Positions 34,188 through 43,249 of a stretch of DNA of 64,000 nt are shown one piece after another; positions within the stretch are counted from its first letter, which is position 1; each line of letters starts with the position of its first letter. Made by a program: the position numbers and the translations under genes. The DNA lies in the NCBI GenBank assembly GCA_044235425.1, contig JBIIHW010000029.1:1-64000 (forward strand), in the 5' to 3' direction. The notes below the pieces were generated by a model. It was not told the origin of the DNA. It searched no databases and saw nothing but the letters and a program-made list of their open reading frames with translations. The DNA is from JBJSXJ01 sp044235425. GTDB taxonomy: Bacteria; Planctomycetota; Planctomycetia; Pirellulales; Pirellulaceae.

Positions 34188-37100
34188 TTATGGATCTGGT
34201 TTCGCCGCTGTATTTTTTGGCAGCGTCAGGGCCAGACGCAAACCTTGAGATACTCCAGATCCCAAGGGCCCCTCCAGATCACGATTTCCGGAACGACAGA
34301 CATCCGCCGCATGGTCGTAGGTACCGCCGTGACGATTTCGCAGGAAACGCGCCGTCCATTTATGAGGATCTACCACGAGCGGAACGTCATGGTTGTGATG
34401 CCAATCATGTACCCACTCCCAAGCATTCCCATGCATGTCGAATAGCCCACGGAAATTGGGGCGCAACTGACGCGGGGCATGCATCCGTTGCCCGCTATTT
34501 TCCTGAAACCAGCCGAAGCGACTCAATTGACGATTGTCGCCCCCAAAACTATACGCCGTCCGTGTCCCAGCCCGCCCCGCAATCTCCCACTCGGCCTCCG
34601 TCGGCAAACGGAATCCGCGCTTGTCCAGATTGAGCGGCCAATCGCGCGGCGCCCAGGTCAGAAGCGGATGCGTTTCCCGCGGATAGCTGTCGGCATCTAA
34701 GCTCTCGGGGGCGACATAGGCCTGATCCAACTCGGGGATTCCCATATGCATCCCCAACCAACGGCAAAATCCAACAGATCCATACCAATTGACCGCTCCG
34801 CCAACATCGCCAAGTTCACGATTTACCGTCCGATTGGGCTCAACAAAATCATTCGAAAGAGCAATCAACTCTGCCGTGGTTATCTCTCGATCCAACATGG
34901 CAAACGGGCGAGTTAATCTCGCCGTCATGAATCCTTCATCAGTCTCCCGAACCAACTCATCGTCCGTCGTGCCGATCTGATAGTCACCAGGTGGGAAAAC
35001 AACAAACGTATAGTAAAACGTTTGTGCGGGCAGGCGGATTGCTTCTGGGTCAACTTTCACGGGTGACCAATGGGAGGTCACGGTAACAGCCAACGTGAAC
35101 CACTCCCGATCGGGTGAGTAGGGCACGGGGGTCTGATCGATCTCAGTCGCACGTTTGGTTTGCCCCCAATTCCTGAGCAGCCAACCTGCCACACCATGAA
35201 TGGTGGAACTGGGATGATGAGCATACCATTCAGCAATTCGAGCGATCGTCGCCTCCTGGCGGGAGGAAGGTATCTCAGCTAGTTCAAACTCACCGAGTGC
35301 CAGCAGCAACGCATAGCAGGTATTGATTGAACGTCGATCGGTCGGCGTCTCTGGAAACCATTCCAGCCAATCCAGTAATAATTCAGCCGTCACCCCACGC
35401 GGTCGAATATGGCTGGCGAACTTCGTGAGCGACTCAGGGTCATCCTTCCAGTCAAAGGCTTTCATCCCTGATTCGTAGGCCTGCAATCGCAACAATATCA
35501 CCGCGGCATTCGCACGAGTTTCCCCGAAGTTGATGCGATCGAACGGTTTTAGATCTTCAGGTGGCAGTGTTGCGGCAATACGGCTAAGTTCCGCCAATGC
35601 AGCCGGCGTAGCCTGACCAGCAACGAGCGGATAGAGCAGCTGAAATTGCTGTGGTGTCGCCTTGGTCAACAGGCGGCACAGTATGACTTTGTCCTCTGAA
35701 GCGTAATCGGCGATCGCCTGCGCCGCTCGCAACCGCTCACTTTCGTTTACGTCTGCGGCAGAAAAAAGTCGCTCGAGTTCTGGTAGCAGTTGCCTTCGCA
35801 CTGGCCAAAGCGCCGCTCGTACCTGCGGGAGGAATTCCGTGTTTAGTTTCACGAGCTGCTGTGCGATGAGCTGTAAATCCTCCGATTTCCAGGATTCGTA
35901 TTCTTGCGCCGGAACGTAGTCAACAAGCGCGAGTGCGGCCCGAAAACGATGGTTGATGGGCACCGTTTCATCCTGCAAGACATCGCGCAGCCGAGGAATT
36001 AATTGTCCCGCCCATGGTCGCAATTGTTCGCGTATGGCGATCGCATAATGCACTCGTCCAGACAACAACTCCTGCAGCAGTGGCTCGATCTGTGCTGAAT
36101 CATGTGACACGGCGGCCATGCGTGCATGCAGCAAAGTCCGCTGACCCTGCACTGAGTCGACTGGTTTGGTAAGCAGTGGTGTCAGACTTTGTTTCGCCAG
36201 CGATGGCTCTTTCCAAAGCTCACGAATCACGCCTGAGAGCTGGCCCGGATCAGCCGTCGCCAGTGCTGCCGCCATTCCCTGGACCTGGGTCACGACGCGG
36301 CGCTGCTCGACCCTTCCTCGCCACTCCACCGCAAACCAGCTCAGCAGCGCCACAACCAAAATCGTCATCGCCACTTGTGTGCCATGCCAGCGAGTTGCTT
36401 GCTTCATCATGGCGCGCTGCGCAGCAGTCCAGTTCTTGCTCCCGGTTAAAACATAGATCCCTACATACTCCCGCAGCGATGGCAGATACCGATATTCACG
36501 CTGCTTCGTCCAGATACTGGACAACTCTTCCAGCCGTAAGCCAGCGCGGCCATGGCGCGTCTCACGCTGCTTCTGGGTGAGCCAATTACGGAGCGCTGGC
36601 ACCAGATAATCGTGAGTCAATTGGTAGCTTGGCGATTGACCGTCATCGATGACCGGCGTGATCAACCGAGTTTGCTGATCCAGGATATTGATCAGCTCGT
36701 CATACTCCGCCGCATCCTCCAGATAGCCACTCGCAGCACGCAGCTCATCGTCACCACGACGATGGCCTTTAAGGTTCGTACTCGGGTCCGGCAACAAGGC
36801 GCGCAAGGCAGCCTGAGCAGCATCACGATGGTAACGATTACTCGGAGACGCAGATCGACCCGAAAAGGTCTCCTCCAACCACAACACACCCACTCCACCT
36901 TGGTCGTGCAGTTCCGCGAGAGTCGCGGGGTCCCAGTTGCGTCCCTTCATCATGTCTGCGAAGAGTGCCAAGCGGATACTGATCACTTGCTCTTCATCAG
37001 CCAAGCCGCGAATCGCTTGATCGATAAAGGTGATTTGTTGAGGTGTCAGATCGCGCTCATCATTCGGTAAGTGACCATAGGCTTTTCCAAACTCAAATAA

Positions 37101-38570
37101 CACCTGTCGCGCATGCAGTAGATCAAAACAGTCCACGGACTGGGTGTTACGATTTTCTACGAGTGGAATTTCCAGCTCTTGCATGAACCGCGTGATTGGC
37201 ATCCAGAAATCATCTCGCACCAGTAGCAAAGCTTGCACCCGCTCCCCGTCGCATTGACGCAGTGCGAGTGCAAGTGAGGAATCAGGTTTTCCAAGGTTAG
37301 CGTGTAACCACTGTTCAAATTGATCGATCACGATCAAGAGTTTACGTTGGCGGGGAATTCCCTGTCCGCGACGAATCAGCTTCAGCGTCTCCAGGAGAGG
37401 CAGTTCACGTGGCAAATCGACGCTCACCCGCCGTATCGCCCGCAGGAGTTGCTGTTCCGTCTCCTCACCCGTCGCTTCAACAAACGCCGGGACCACTCGA
37501 TCGGCCAGTCTCGGCAGAAGCCCCGCCTTGATTAAGGACGACTTACCACAGCCACTGGGTCCATAAACTACCCCCACACTGAACGACTCCGTAGAACTCG
37601 CGTCCTCGATTCGCGTTTTCCAAAATCGCAAAGATTCCGGCAGTCCGTTCTGATCATATGGCCCCGGTAGCAGCCGCAAGAAAAACCGGCGATCATCCGA
37701 GTCATATGAACGCAGCCCCTTGGGAATGATGGTGGGAACAACAAAACAATTCGCCTCGTCACTCACATGCGTCCAATTTCGCAAATCCGCGGCCAGATCG
37801 CCGGCGCGGGCGTAGCGATCGGTCAGGTTTTTCGCGAGCGCCTTGAGACAGATCCGTTCCAGCTCGGGCGGAATCGAAGGGTTACGTTGTCGCAGCGGTC
37901 GGACTTCGACGGCCCGTATCTCCCCCAGAACATCTTCCCAGGTCAATCCGCGGAACGGCTTGGTCCCCGTTAGAAGCTCATACAACACAATGCCCAAACT
38001 GAAGATATCGGAGCGACAGTCGATGCGCTGGAATTCGCCTTGCGCCTGCTCGGGACTCATATAAGCTGGCGTGCCCGCCAGTCGACTTTCCCTGCCCACT
38101 TCTTCATGACTGAGCGCCAAGCCGAAGTCCGTGACATAGGGTTGATCACGTCCATCGAGCAAAATATTTTCTGGTTTTATATCACGATGCACAATCCCAC
38201 GATCATGCGTATGCTGCAGTGCGTCCGCTACCTTGGCGATCAGCTGTGCAATCTCGTCAATGGACAGTTTTCTTTGCTGCACGAACGTCAACAAATCCTG
38301 ACCATCAATGAATTTGGAAACGACGTAGCAAGAGCCTGTTTCCGTTCTTCCAGCATCATAAACTGGGACGATGTGAGGATGTCGCAAGCTCGCTAATACA
38401 CGCGCCTCGCGCAAATACGTTTCCACCGCGCTAGAACTCTGCAGCAAGCGAGCGTGAGGTTCTTTGAGTGCTACCGGGCGACACAGGTCGAGATCTTCCG
38501 CCAGCCAGACTGTGCCAAAGCCACCTTCACCCAGCTTTTCCAGCTTTCGGTATCGATTGATTTCGGACAT
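34188..38570 (-). CDS. Ser/Thr protein kinase-STAND NTPase-FGE-sulfatase signalling protein
   Basis: 1460 residues from ATG 38570, with GCAGGA seven bases upstream; the frame also offers a TTG at 38585. Domain order is the same as in the neighbouring paralogue, but the kinase is intact: GEGGFG (14-19), Lys36 in VALKEP, HRDIKPEN (128-135) and DFG (148-150), followed by TPAYMSPEQA. The STAND NTPase carries GPSGCGKS near residue 340 and LLIVIDQFEQW. A hydrophobic helix (VAMTILVVALLSWFAVEW) is near residue 730, then helical repeats, then an FGE-sulfatase domain with PTEAEWEIAGRAGTRTAYSF and GLFDMHGNAWEW near the end. The kinase likely faces the cytoplasm. No nearby ligand or substrate is evident. 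It lies 113 bases upstream of the paralogue, probably in one transcript. Confidence 0.92.
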   Translation of the reverse strand: MSEINRYRKLEKLGEGGFGTVWLAEDLDLCRPVALKEPHARLLQSSSAVETYLREARVLASLRHPHIVPVYDAGRTETGSCYVVSKFIDGQDLLTFVQQRKLSIDEIAQLIAKVADALQHTHDRGIVHRDIKPENILLDGRDQPYVTDFGLALSHEEVGRESRLAGTPAYMSPEQAQGEFQRIDCRSDIFSLGIVLYELLTGTKPFRGLTWEDVLGEIRAVEVRPLRQRNPSIPPELERICLKALAKNLTDRYARAGDLAADLRNWTHVSDEANCFVVPTIIPKGLRSYDSDDRRFFLRLLPGPYDQNGLPESLRFWKTRIEDASSTESFSVGVVYGPSGCGKSSLIKAGLLPRLADRVVPAFVEATGEETEQQLLRAIRRVSVDLPRELPLLETLKLIRRGQGIPRQRKLLIVIDQFEQWLHANLGKPDSSLALALRQCDGERVQALLLVRDDFWMPITRFMQELEIPLVENRNTQSVDCFDLLHARQVLFEFGKAYGHLPNDERDLTPQQITFIDQAIRGLADEEQVISIRLALFADMMKGRNWDPATLAELHDQGGVGVLWLEETFSGRSASPSNRYHRDAAQAALRALLPDPSTNLKGHRRGDDELRAASGYLEDAAEYDELINILDQQTRLITPVIDDGQSPSYQLTHDYLVPALRNWLTQKQRETRHGRAGLRLEELSSIWTKQREYRYLPSLREYVGIYVLTGSKNWTAAQRAMMKQATRWHGTQVAMTILVVALLSWFAVEWRGRVEQRRVVTQVQGMAAALATADPGQLSGVIRELWKEPSLAKQSLTPLLTKPVDSVQGQRTLLHARMAAVSHDSAQIEPLLQELLSGRVHYAIAIREQLRPWAGQLIPRLRDVLQDETVPINHRFRAALALVDYVPAQEYESWKSEDLQLIAQQLVKLNTEFLPQVRAALWPVRRQLLPELERLFSAADVNESERLRAAQAIADYASEDKVILCRLLTKATPQQFQLLYPLVAGQATPAALAELSRIAATLPPEDLKPFDRINFGETRANAAVILLRLQAYESGMKAFDWKDDPESLTKFASHIRPRGVTAELLLDWLEWFPETPTDRRSINTCYALLLALGEFELAEIPSSRQEATIARIAEWYAHHPSSTIHGVAGWLLRNWGQTKRATEIDQTPVPYSPDREWFTLAVTVTSHWSPVKVDPEAIRLPAQTFYYTFVVFPPGDYQIGTTDDELVRETDEGFMTARLTRPFAMLDREITTAELIALSNDFVEPNRTVNRELGDVGGAVNWYGSVGFCRWLGMHMGIPELDQAYVAPESLDADSYPRETHPLLTWAPRDWPLNLDKRGFRLPTEAEWEIAGRAGTRTAYSFGGDNRQLSRFGWFQENSGQRMHAPRQLRPNFRGLFDMHGNAWEWVHDWHHNHDVPLVVDPHKWTARFLRNRHGGTYDHAADVCRSGNRDLEGPLGSGVSQGLRLALTLPKNTAAKPDP

Positions 38571-38663
38571 GCTCTGGTCCTGCAATCCTTGCCCAGGAGA
38601 ATCACCGACGGGGATCCTGCTTTCGTTCGTCAGACATTTTCTATCACGCCTGAAAAACTCAAC

Positions 38664-40850
38664 TCAGCCTGTAGTTTGCACTGCCTGGACCTGGATTTCA
38701 ATCGATTTGAACGCCGGAGTTTTTGAACGGGGATCGACGGCCGTCGGAATCAACGGATTGGCCTCTGGGTAATACATCACTGCATTACCGGCTCGTACAT
38801 CAAACGGCCTTGCCAGCAAATACTGCACCTCGCCAACAGTACTTTTTACATTGACTCGCTGATCGGGTTGAAGTCCGAGTCGCTGTAGGTCCGCAGGATT
38901 CATCAAAATCACATCGCGTCGTTCCTGGCCGCGATAAAGATCATACGAGTCGTATACCACGCTGTTAAATTGCCCCTCGGATCGTACGGTCATCAAGCGC
39001 AAGCGCTGGGTATCCCGTGCTAACGGCGGTACCTGGATCGCACTGAATTGGGCCCGTCCCGTCGCAGTCGGAAACTGATAGTTACGAATAGCGCGCCCCG
39101 GCACATGAAACTCTTTCCCCTGTCCATCTAAGCTCGCCAGCCGCTCATACTCGGGAACAAGCTCGGCAATCAAGGCACGAATCGCCGCATGAGATTCCAG
39201 TCGTTTCCAATCAATCGCCGAGTCGCTGGGGAGAAGCTGCTGGCCGAGGGCCGCGAGGAGCGAAACTTCGCTGCGCGGTCCGACATGACGTGCTGGCCCA
39301 CCTTCGCTCAGGCGTACATAACTGAACATCGACTCCTGAGTCGTTGCTTGCGACTCTTCGTCGCGCGGCAACACGGGCAGAATCATGGTCTCCTTCGCCA
39401 AGCCCCAGGCATGTCCCGTGTTGAGAGTGGTGGATAGATAAACGAGCGTCTGTAGCTTTCCTAGTACCCGGCTCGCACGCGGCGCATCTGGATTACTACC
39501 ATAGAGATTACCTCCGAGACAAAAAGCGAAATCCATCTCACCCCGCTCGGCGGCATCCATGCAGGCCATCGTGTCGTAGCCTGGTGAAGCGGGTGGCGGT
39601 TCTCCCAACCTGGCCTCCCAGCGCTCCAATAACGCTTGCTTGAGTGCCGGGGAAACTCCCACCGTTCCTAAACCTTGCACATTGCTATGTCCCCGAATAG
39701 GCATCAATCCGGCACCCTCGCGACCAGCCATGCCGCGTAGCAGCGCCAGGTTCGCGATCATGCGCACATTATCCGTTCCGTGTAAGTGATGAGTGATTCC
39801 CATACACCAACCAATCACCACATTTTTCGCGCGGGCATAGGCAGCGGCTACTCGCGTCATCTCAGCGCGCGTCACACCCGATTGCTCTTCCAACTCCGCC
39901 CAACTGCGCTGCTCCAGTGATTCTCGTAACGCCGCAAAACCTTCCGTATGCCGCTCGATAAATTCCGTATCATGAGAATTCGTAGCAAGAATCTGCTTGG
40001 CGATACCTTGTAGCACCGCAATATCACCGCCAATGTGAGGTTGCAGATAGTCGTTCGCGATCTCCGATCCGAATAACAAACTGCGCACATCACTCGGTAC
40101 CCGAAAGCGGAGCAGTCCGAGCTCCTTGACCGGATTAATGACAATCACTCGACCACCGCGACGTCGCAGTTTCATGAGCTCGCGCATGAGCCGAGGATGA
40201 TTGGAAGCGGGATTGGCACCGATGAGGATATAGAGATCGGCATGCTCCAGATCCTCCAGGCGAATCGTACCGGCACCACTGCCGATGGACTGCCCCAAGC
40301 CCACACCGCTCGCCTGATGACAGTAATAGGAACAATTGTTGACGTAATTCGTGCCCCAGCGGCGAGCGAGCAGTTGCAGCAAGAAGCCCGCTTCATTGGA
40401 ACTGCGTCCACTCGCATAGAAAAAACTGCGCAGTGGTCCCGCTGCGCGCATCGACGACGTCACTCGGTCAAGCGCTTCTTCCCACGAGATCGGCTCGTAG
40501 GACTGAGCACCAGGTCGAGCGATCAGGGGCGTGACCAACCGACCACTCGCTTCCAGCTGCAGTGAGTCCAGAGCTCGCAGGCGATCTAAATTCCATTTGG
40601 AAAAGAATTCGGTCGGAATAGCCGCCTGCATATCCGAGGCCATGGCTTGAAACGATTTCTTGCACACCTCGGGAAAATACCCCGCCTCGTTAACCATGCC
40701 TCCCAGTTGCCCACCCATTCCCACCGCACAAGTCTTGCACGAGTTGGCTGAACGCATCGCACGCCACATCTTCCACCAACCAACCCGTCGAGCCAGTCGC
40801 AGACTGTAGAGAATTGCTGGCCAACCACCGCCACTTCCTGGTCGCTTCAT
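38664..40850 (-). CDS. YdeP/FdhF-family molybdopterin oxidoreductase
   Basis: 728 residues. The start is ATG 40850, with GGAG eight bases upstream; the longer frame to 41096 runs into the preceding gene. It resembles E. coli YdeP along its length: ASGRSSNEAGFLLQLLARRW, GQSIGSGAGTIRLEDLEHAD, LIGANPASNHPRLM, then MGITHHLHGTDNVRMIANLA, then PIRGHSNVQGLGTVG. Cysteines near the N-terminus (CKTC at about 38-41 and a later Cys in VCKKSF) fit an iron-sulfur site. The C-terminal molybdopterin-dinucleotide domain has TVRSEGQFNSVVYDSYD and YRGQERRDVILMNPADLQ. YdeP in E. coli is linked to acid resistance, but the reaction in this family is not firmly known. No FdhD homologue is adjacent. Confidence 0.9.
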   Translation of the reverse strand: MKRPGSGGGWPAILYSLRLARRVGWWKMWRAMRSANSCKTCAVGMGGQLGGMVNEAGYFPEVCKKSFQAMASDMQAAIPTEFFSKWNLDRLRALDSLQLEASGRLVTPLIARPGAQSYEPISWEEALDRVTSSMRAAGPLRSFFYASGRSSNEAGFLLQLLARRWGTNYVNNCSYYCHQASGVGLGQSIGSGAGTIRLEDLEHADLYILIGANPASNHPRLMRELMKLRRRGGRVIVINPVKELGLLRFRVPSDVRSLLFGSEIANDYLQPHIGGDIAVLQGIAKQILATNSHDTEFIERHTEGFAALRESLEQRSWAELEEQSGVTRAEMTRVAAAYARAKNVVIGWCMGITHHLHGTDNVRMIANLALLRGMAGREGAGLMPIRGHSNVQGLGTVGVSPALKQALLERWEARLGEPPPASPGYDTMACMDAAERGEMDFAFCLGGNLYGSNPDAPRASRVLGKLQTLVYLSTTLNTGHAWGLAKETMILPVLPRDEESQATTQESMFSYVRLSEGGPARHVGPRSEVSLLAALGQQLLPSDSAIDWKRLESHAAIRALIAELVPEYERLASLDGQGKEFHVPGRAIRNYQFPTATGRAQFSAIQVPPLARDTQRLRLMTVRSEGQFNSVVYDSYDLYRGQERRDVILMNPADLQRLGLQPDQRVNVKSTVGEVQYLLARPFDVRAGNAVMYYPEANPLIPTAVDPRSKTPAFKSIEIQVQAVQTTG

Positions 40851-40888
40851 CGTGCTCCAACCTTCCTTCCCTGCTATCGAGCCAGTTC

Positions 40889-41386
40889 CTAGTTTTTGGT
40901 TTTGGCGTGCGGGCGCGATGCCACTTGCAACGGACGCGGTAAACTCTGCAGCCACCGGATCACTCGTCCCCGGACATCCGCCTCCGCGGGCACCTGCCCC
41001 ACGGTCATAAAAGCCTGAGCTTGAATCTGCTGGAGGATCTCCTCGAGCTGGGACTGTGCTTGGAGCAGCCATTGCCGCTGCCGCTCCACACTCCACTCAT
41101 CCCGTACTAACTCGACACCCCTCCGATCGCTACGCTGACGATCAAGAGCGACGATTCGCCCGGCTTCTGCCTTCAGCATCTGACCTTGATCGAACGCGCG
41201 CCGCAGCTGCCCCATGCTCGTAAACTGCAGGACATAGTCGGCACCAACGTAGAGTGATCCGCCGCCGTCGCGACGGAAACCAATGACGAGCGACCAGTTG
41301 TCGCCGGGCCTACGCAGCTCGATCCGTTCGCCCAGCGCCGTCGCTTCGCGTAACAAATCTTCTCGTGGTTCTTCCTGACGAGCCAT
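40889..41386 (-). CDS. Small soluble protein of unknown function
   Basis: 165 residues, unrecognised. It has no signal or membrane segment. An N-terminal half of mixed strands (WSLVIGFRRDGGGSLYVGAD) is followed by a long, charged helix rich in Gln and Glu (RQRQWLLQAQSQLEEILQQI). It lies nine bases after the M50 protease stop and 38 bases before the YdeP-like gene, so the three probably form one transcript. It is not FdhD, which might be expected beside a formate-dehydrogenase-like enzyme. Confidence 0.65.
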   Translation of the reverse strand: MARQEEPREDLLREATALGERIELRRPGDNWSLVIGFRRDGGGSLYVGADYVLQFTSMGQLRRAFDQGQMLKAEAGRIVALDRQRSDRRGVELVRDEWSVERQRQWLLQAQSQLEEILQQIQAQAFMTVGQVPAEADVRGRVIRWLQSLPRPLQVASRPHAKTKN

Positions 41387-41395
41387 CGGGGGAAA

Positions 41396-42526
41396 TCAAC
41401 GCCGATTACGATAACGAGCGCTCGCACGCTCTAAGATCCGCCACTCCTGCGTCGTCAATTGCTCCCGGCCTAATTGATGGAGCCGAGCTAGAACCTCATC
41501 GAGTCGAGCGTCGTCGTCCTCGACCAGCTCACTCGACGACTCCGCTGCCGGCACCGGATAACGAGACTCTTCCGCCCAGGCCTCCGCTGACTCCCGCCCC
41601 ACCTCCGCCTCCTGGGGCACACTCTCCTGCGGAACACTCCCCGGCGGCGATGAAGCCAGCTCTCGACTGGCAGAACGGCGGGCGGAAGTGCGCTCCGTCC
41701 AAATCGTCGTTGGCACCCAGCGGCGCTCCCAAGCTTCGATCCAAATTCGTCGCTCTTCATGCCGCGCACCAAAGAAGATGAAGAGCCCTAAAAACACACA
41801 GGCGAACCATAAAGGGAAGGGATAACGCGCGGGATAGTCACTCACATACCAGCCGACGAAGACCAGCAAAATACCGGCCACTTTCGCCAAATTGGTGATC
41901 GCCAAACCTGTCTTTTCCGCATCCCAAGAAGGCAATCGATAACGCAGCGCCGCTCGCAAAAGCGGCCCTCCATCAAATGGATCGGCAGGTAATAAATTCA
42001 CCAAAAACAAACACCAGTTCACCCAGAATCCCAGCGATATCGCCGTCTCTAAATCGACCGGTGATTGCAATCCCACATGGTCTGGATCAAGCGGATTCGC
42101 CAGTCCGGTGAAATCGTGCTGATGCCCCAGATACAACAGCCATGGGGCAAACACCAACCAGCTCAGCAGTAAATTCGCCGCCGGACCAGCAGCGTGAACT
42201 AATAAATCCACCCGCGGATCTTTCATGACCGGTCGCGGAGCTAATCCACCCAACGGTCCAATCACAACCTCCTCCACCTTCCCGCCAACCCAGCGCAGCA
42301 TGAAGAGATGGGCAATTTCATGCCACAACACACTGAAGTAGAGCACCATCAAGCCCGTGACCGTCAGCCACGTAACGCTCTGCTCAGCATGCGAACTAGA
42401 CAACTCGCGCAAGAACTGCGCGACATAAAGACACCCAATGGCCAGGCCGATGAACAAAACGTGCAAACGAAACGGTACGCCGAACCAGTTTCCCAGTCCT
42501 ATGCTCCAAGTACCATTGTCTCGCAT
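41396..42526 (-). CDS. Site-2-type M50 membrane metalloprotease
   Basis: 376 residues. An integral membrane zinc protease of the SpoIVFB/site-2 type. HEIAH at residues 69-73 supplies two zinc ligands and the catalytic Glu. NLLPADPFDGG, with Asp185 in DGG, supplies the third ligand (usually NxxPxxPLDGG). About six hydrophobic segments surround them. The tail from about residue 275 is soluble. It begins with a Ser/Pro/Glu-rich linker and ends with LDEVLARLHQLGREQLTTQE, then WRILERASARYRNR, closely like the DUF6576 tail found on rhomboid-like proteases. Such enzymes cleave membrane proteins within the bilayer, so it may release a regulator. Its target is unknown. Confidence 0.88.
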   Translation of the reverse strand: MRDNGTWSIGLGNWFGVPFRLHVLFIGLAIGCLYVAQFLRELSSSHAEQSVTWLTVTGLMVLYFSVLWHEIAHLFMLRWVGGKVEEVVIGPLGGLAPRPVMKDPRVDLLVHAAGPAANLLLSWLVFAPWLLYLGHQHDFTGLANPLDPDHVGLQSPVDLETAISLGFWVNWCLFLVNLLPADPFDGGPLLRAALRYRLPSWDAEKTGLAITNLAKVAGILLVFVGWYVSDYPARYPFPLWFACVFLGLFIFFGARHEERRIWIEAWERRWVPTTIWTERTSARRSASRELASSPPGSVPQESVPQEAEVGRESAEAWAEESRYPVPAAESSSELVEDDDARLDEVLARLHQLGREQLTTQEWRILERASARYRNRR

Positions 42527-42641
42527 GATGCACCCTGCCCTTCTCCCTCAAGTCGCATTATCCTAGCCCAGCCTGGCCCGGAGAGGCAACGACTTTTTTT
42601 GAATCCCGCCCACACCCGATTCGCCATCAGCAATCTCCACC

Positions 42642-43181
42642 ATGAACCACTCCAGCTCCACCACGACCGAAGGCTCCACCCTGCTCACTTGTCGACGATT
42701 TCACGTCGTGGAACTCACGACAACCACCCCTGCCGGGGAGCGTCGTCAGCGTCAAGTCGTACGACATCCGGGTTCGGTCGTCATCCTGCCACTGGTAAGC
42801 GACAACCAAATCTGTCTGATTCGTAACTATCGCCCTTCCGTCAATAAGACGCTCATCGAATTGCCCGCCGGCACGCTGGAACCCAATGAGCCGCCCCGCG
42901 AGACTGCGCTCCGGGAACTCATCGAAGAAACCGGCTATCGCTGTCAGGAACTGGAAGAACTACACCAGTTTTACGCCGCTCCCGGCATTCTTGATGAGCG
43001 TATGCACCTCTTTGTCGCACGCGGTTTGACCGCCGGCGATACGGCGCGCGAGCCGGGTGAGGAGATCGAGAACCTCGTGCTGACTTGGGACGAAGCCCTG
43101 CAGCTGATTACCACTCGGCAAATTGAAGATGCTAAGACGATCCTGGGCCTGCTGCTCTACCGCCAACTGCACCGCAAATGA
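42642..43181 (+). CDS. NUDIX hydrolase, ADP-ribose pyrophosphatase-like
   Basis: 179 residues. The NUDIX box is complete: GTLEPNEPPRETALRELIEE, then TG, matching Gx5Ex7REUxEExGU. Features before and after it (GSVVILPLV, IRNYRPSVNKTLIELPAGT, the FYAAPGILDERMHLF segment) fit the ADP-ribose or nucleotide-sugar pyrophosphatase branch rather than MutT. It probably hydrolyses a nucleoside diphosphate linked to a sugar moiety. The ATG at 42642 has no obvious Shine-Dalgarno sequence. It is divergent from the M50 protease and convergent with the RmlD-like gene. Confidence 0.9.
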   Translation: MNHSSSTTTEGSTLLTCRRFHVVELTTTTPAGERRQRQVVRHPGSVVILPLVSDNQICLIRNYRPSVNKTLIELPAGTLEPNEPPRETALRELIEETGYRCQELEELHQFYAAPGILDERMHLFVARGLTAGDTAREPGEEIENLVLTWDEALQLITTRQIEDAKTILGLLLYRQLHRK

Positions 43182-43249
43182 AAAGCACGCTCCAGGCGCC
43201 CCGCGCCTAGGCGCGGAGCCGGAGGCGATCACCGAACTCATCGAGCCCC

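Noticed and set aside
40851..41096. Longer N-terminus for the YdeP-like enzyme
   Set aside because: It overlaps the preceding 165-residue gene and reads as low-complexity Gly/Ala; a GGAG site marks ATG 40850.
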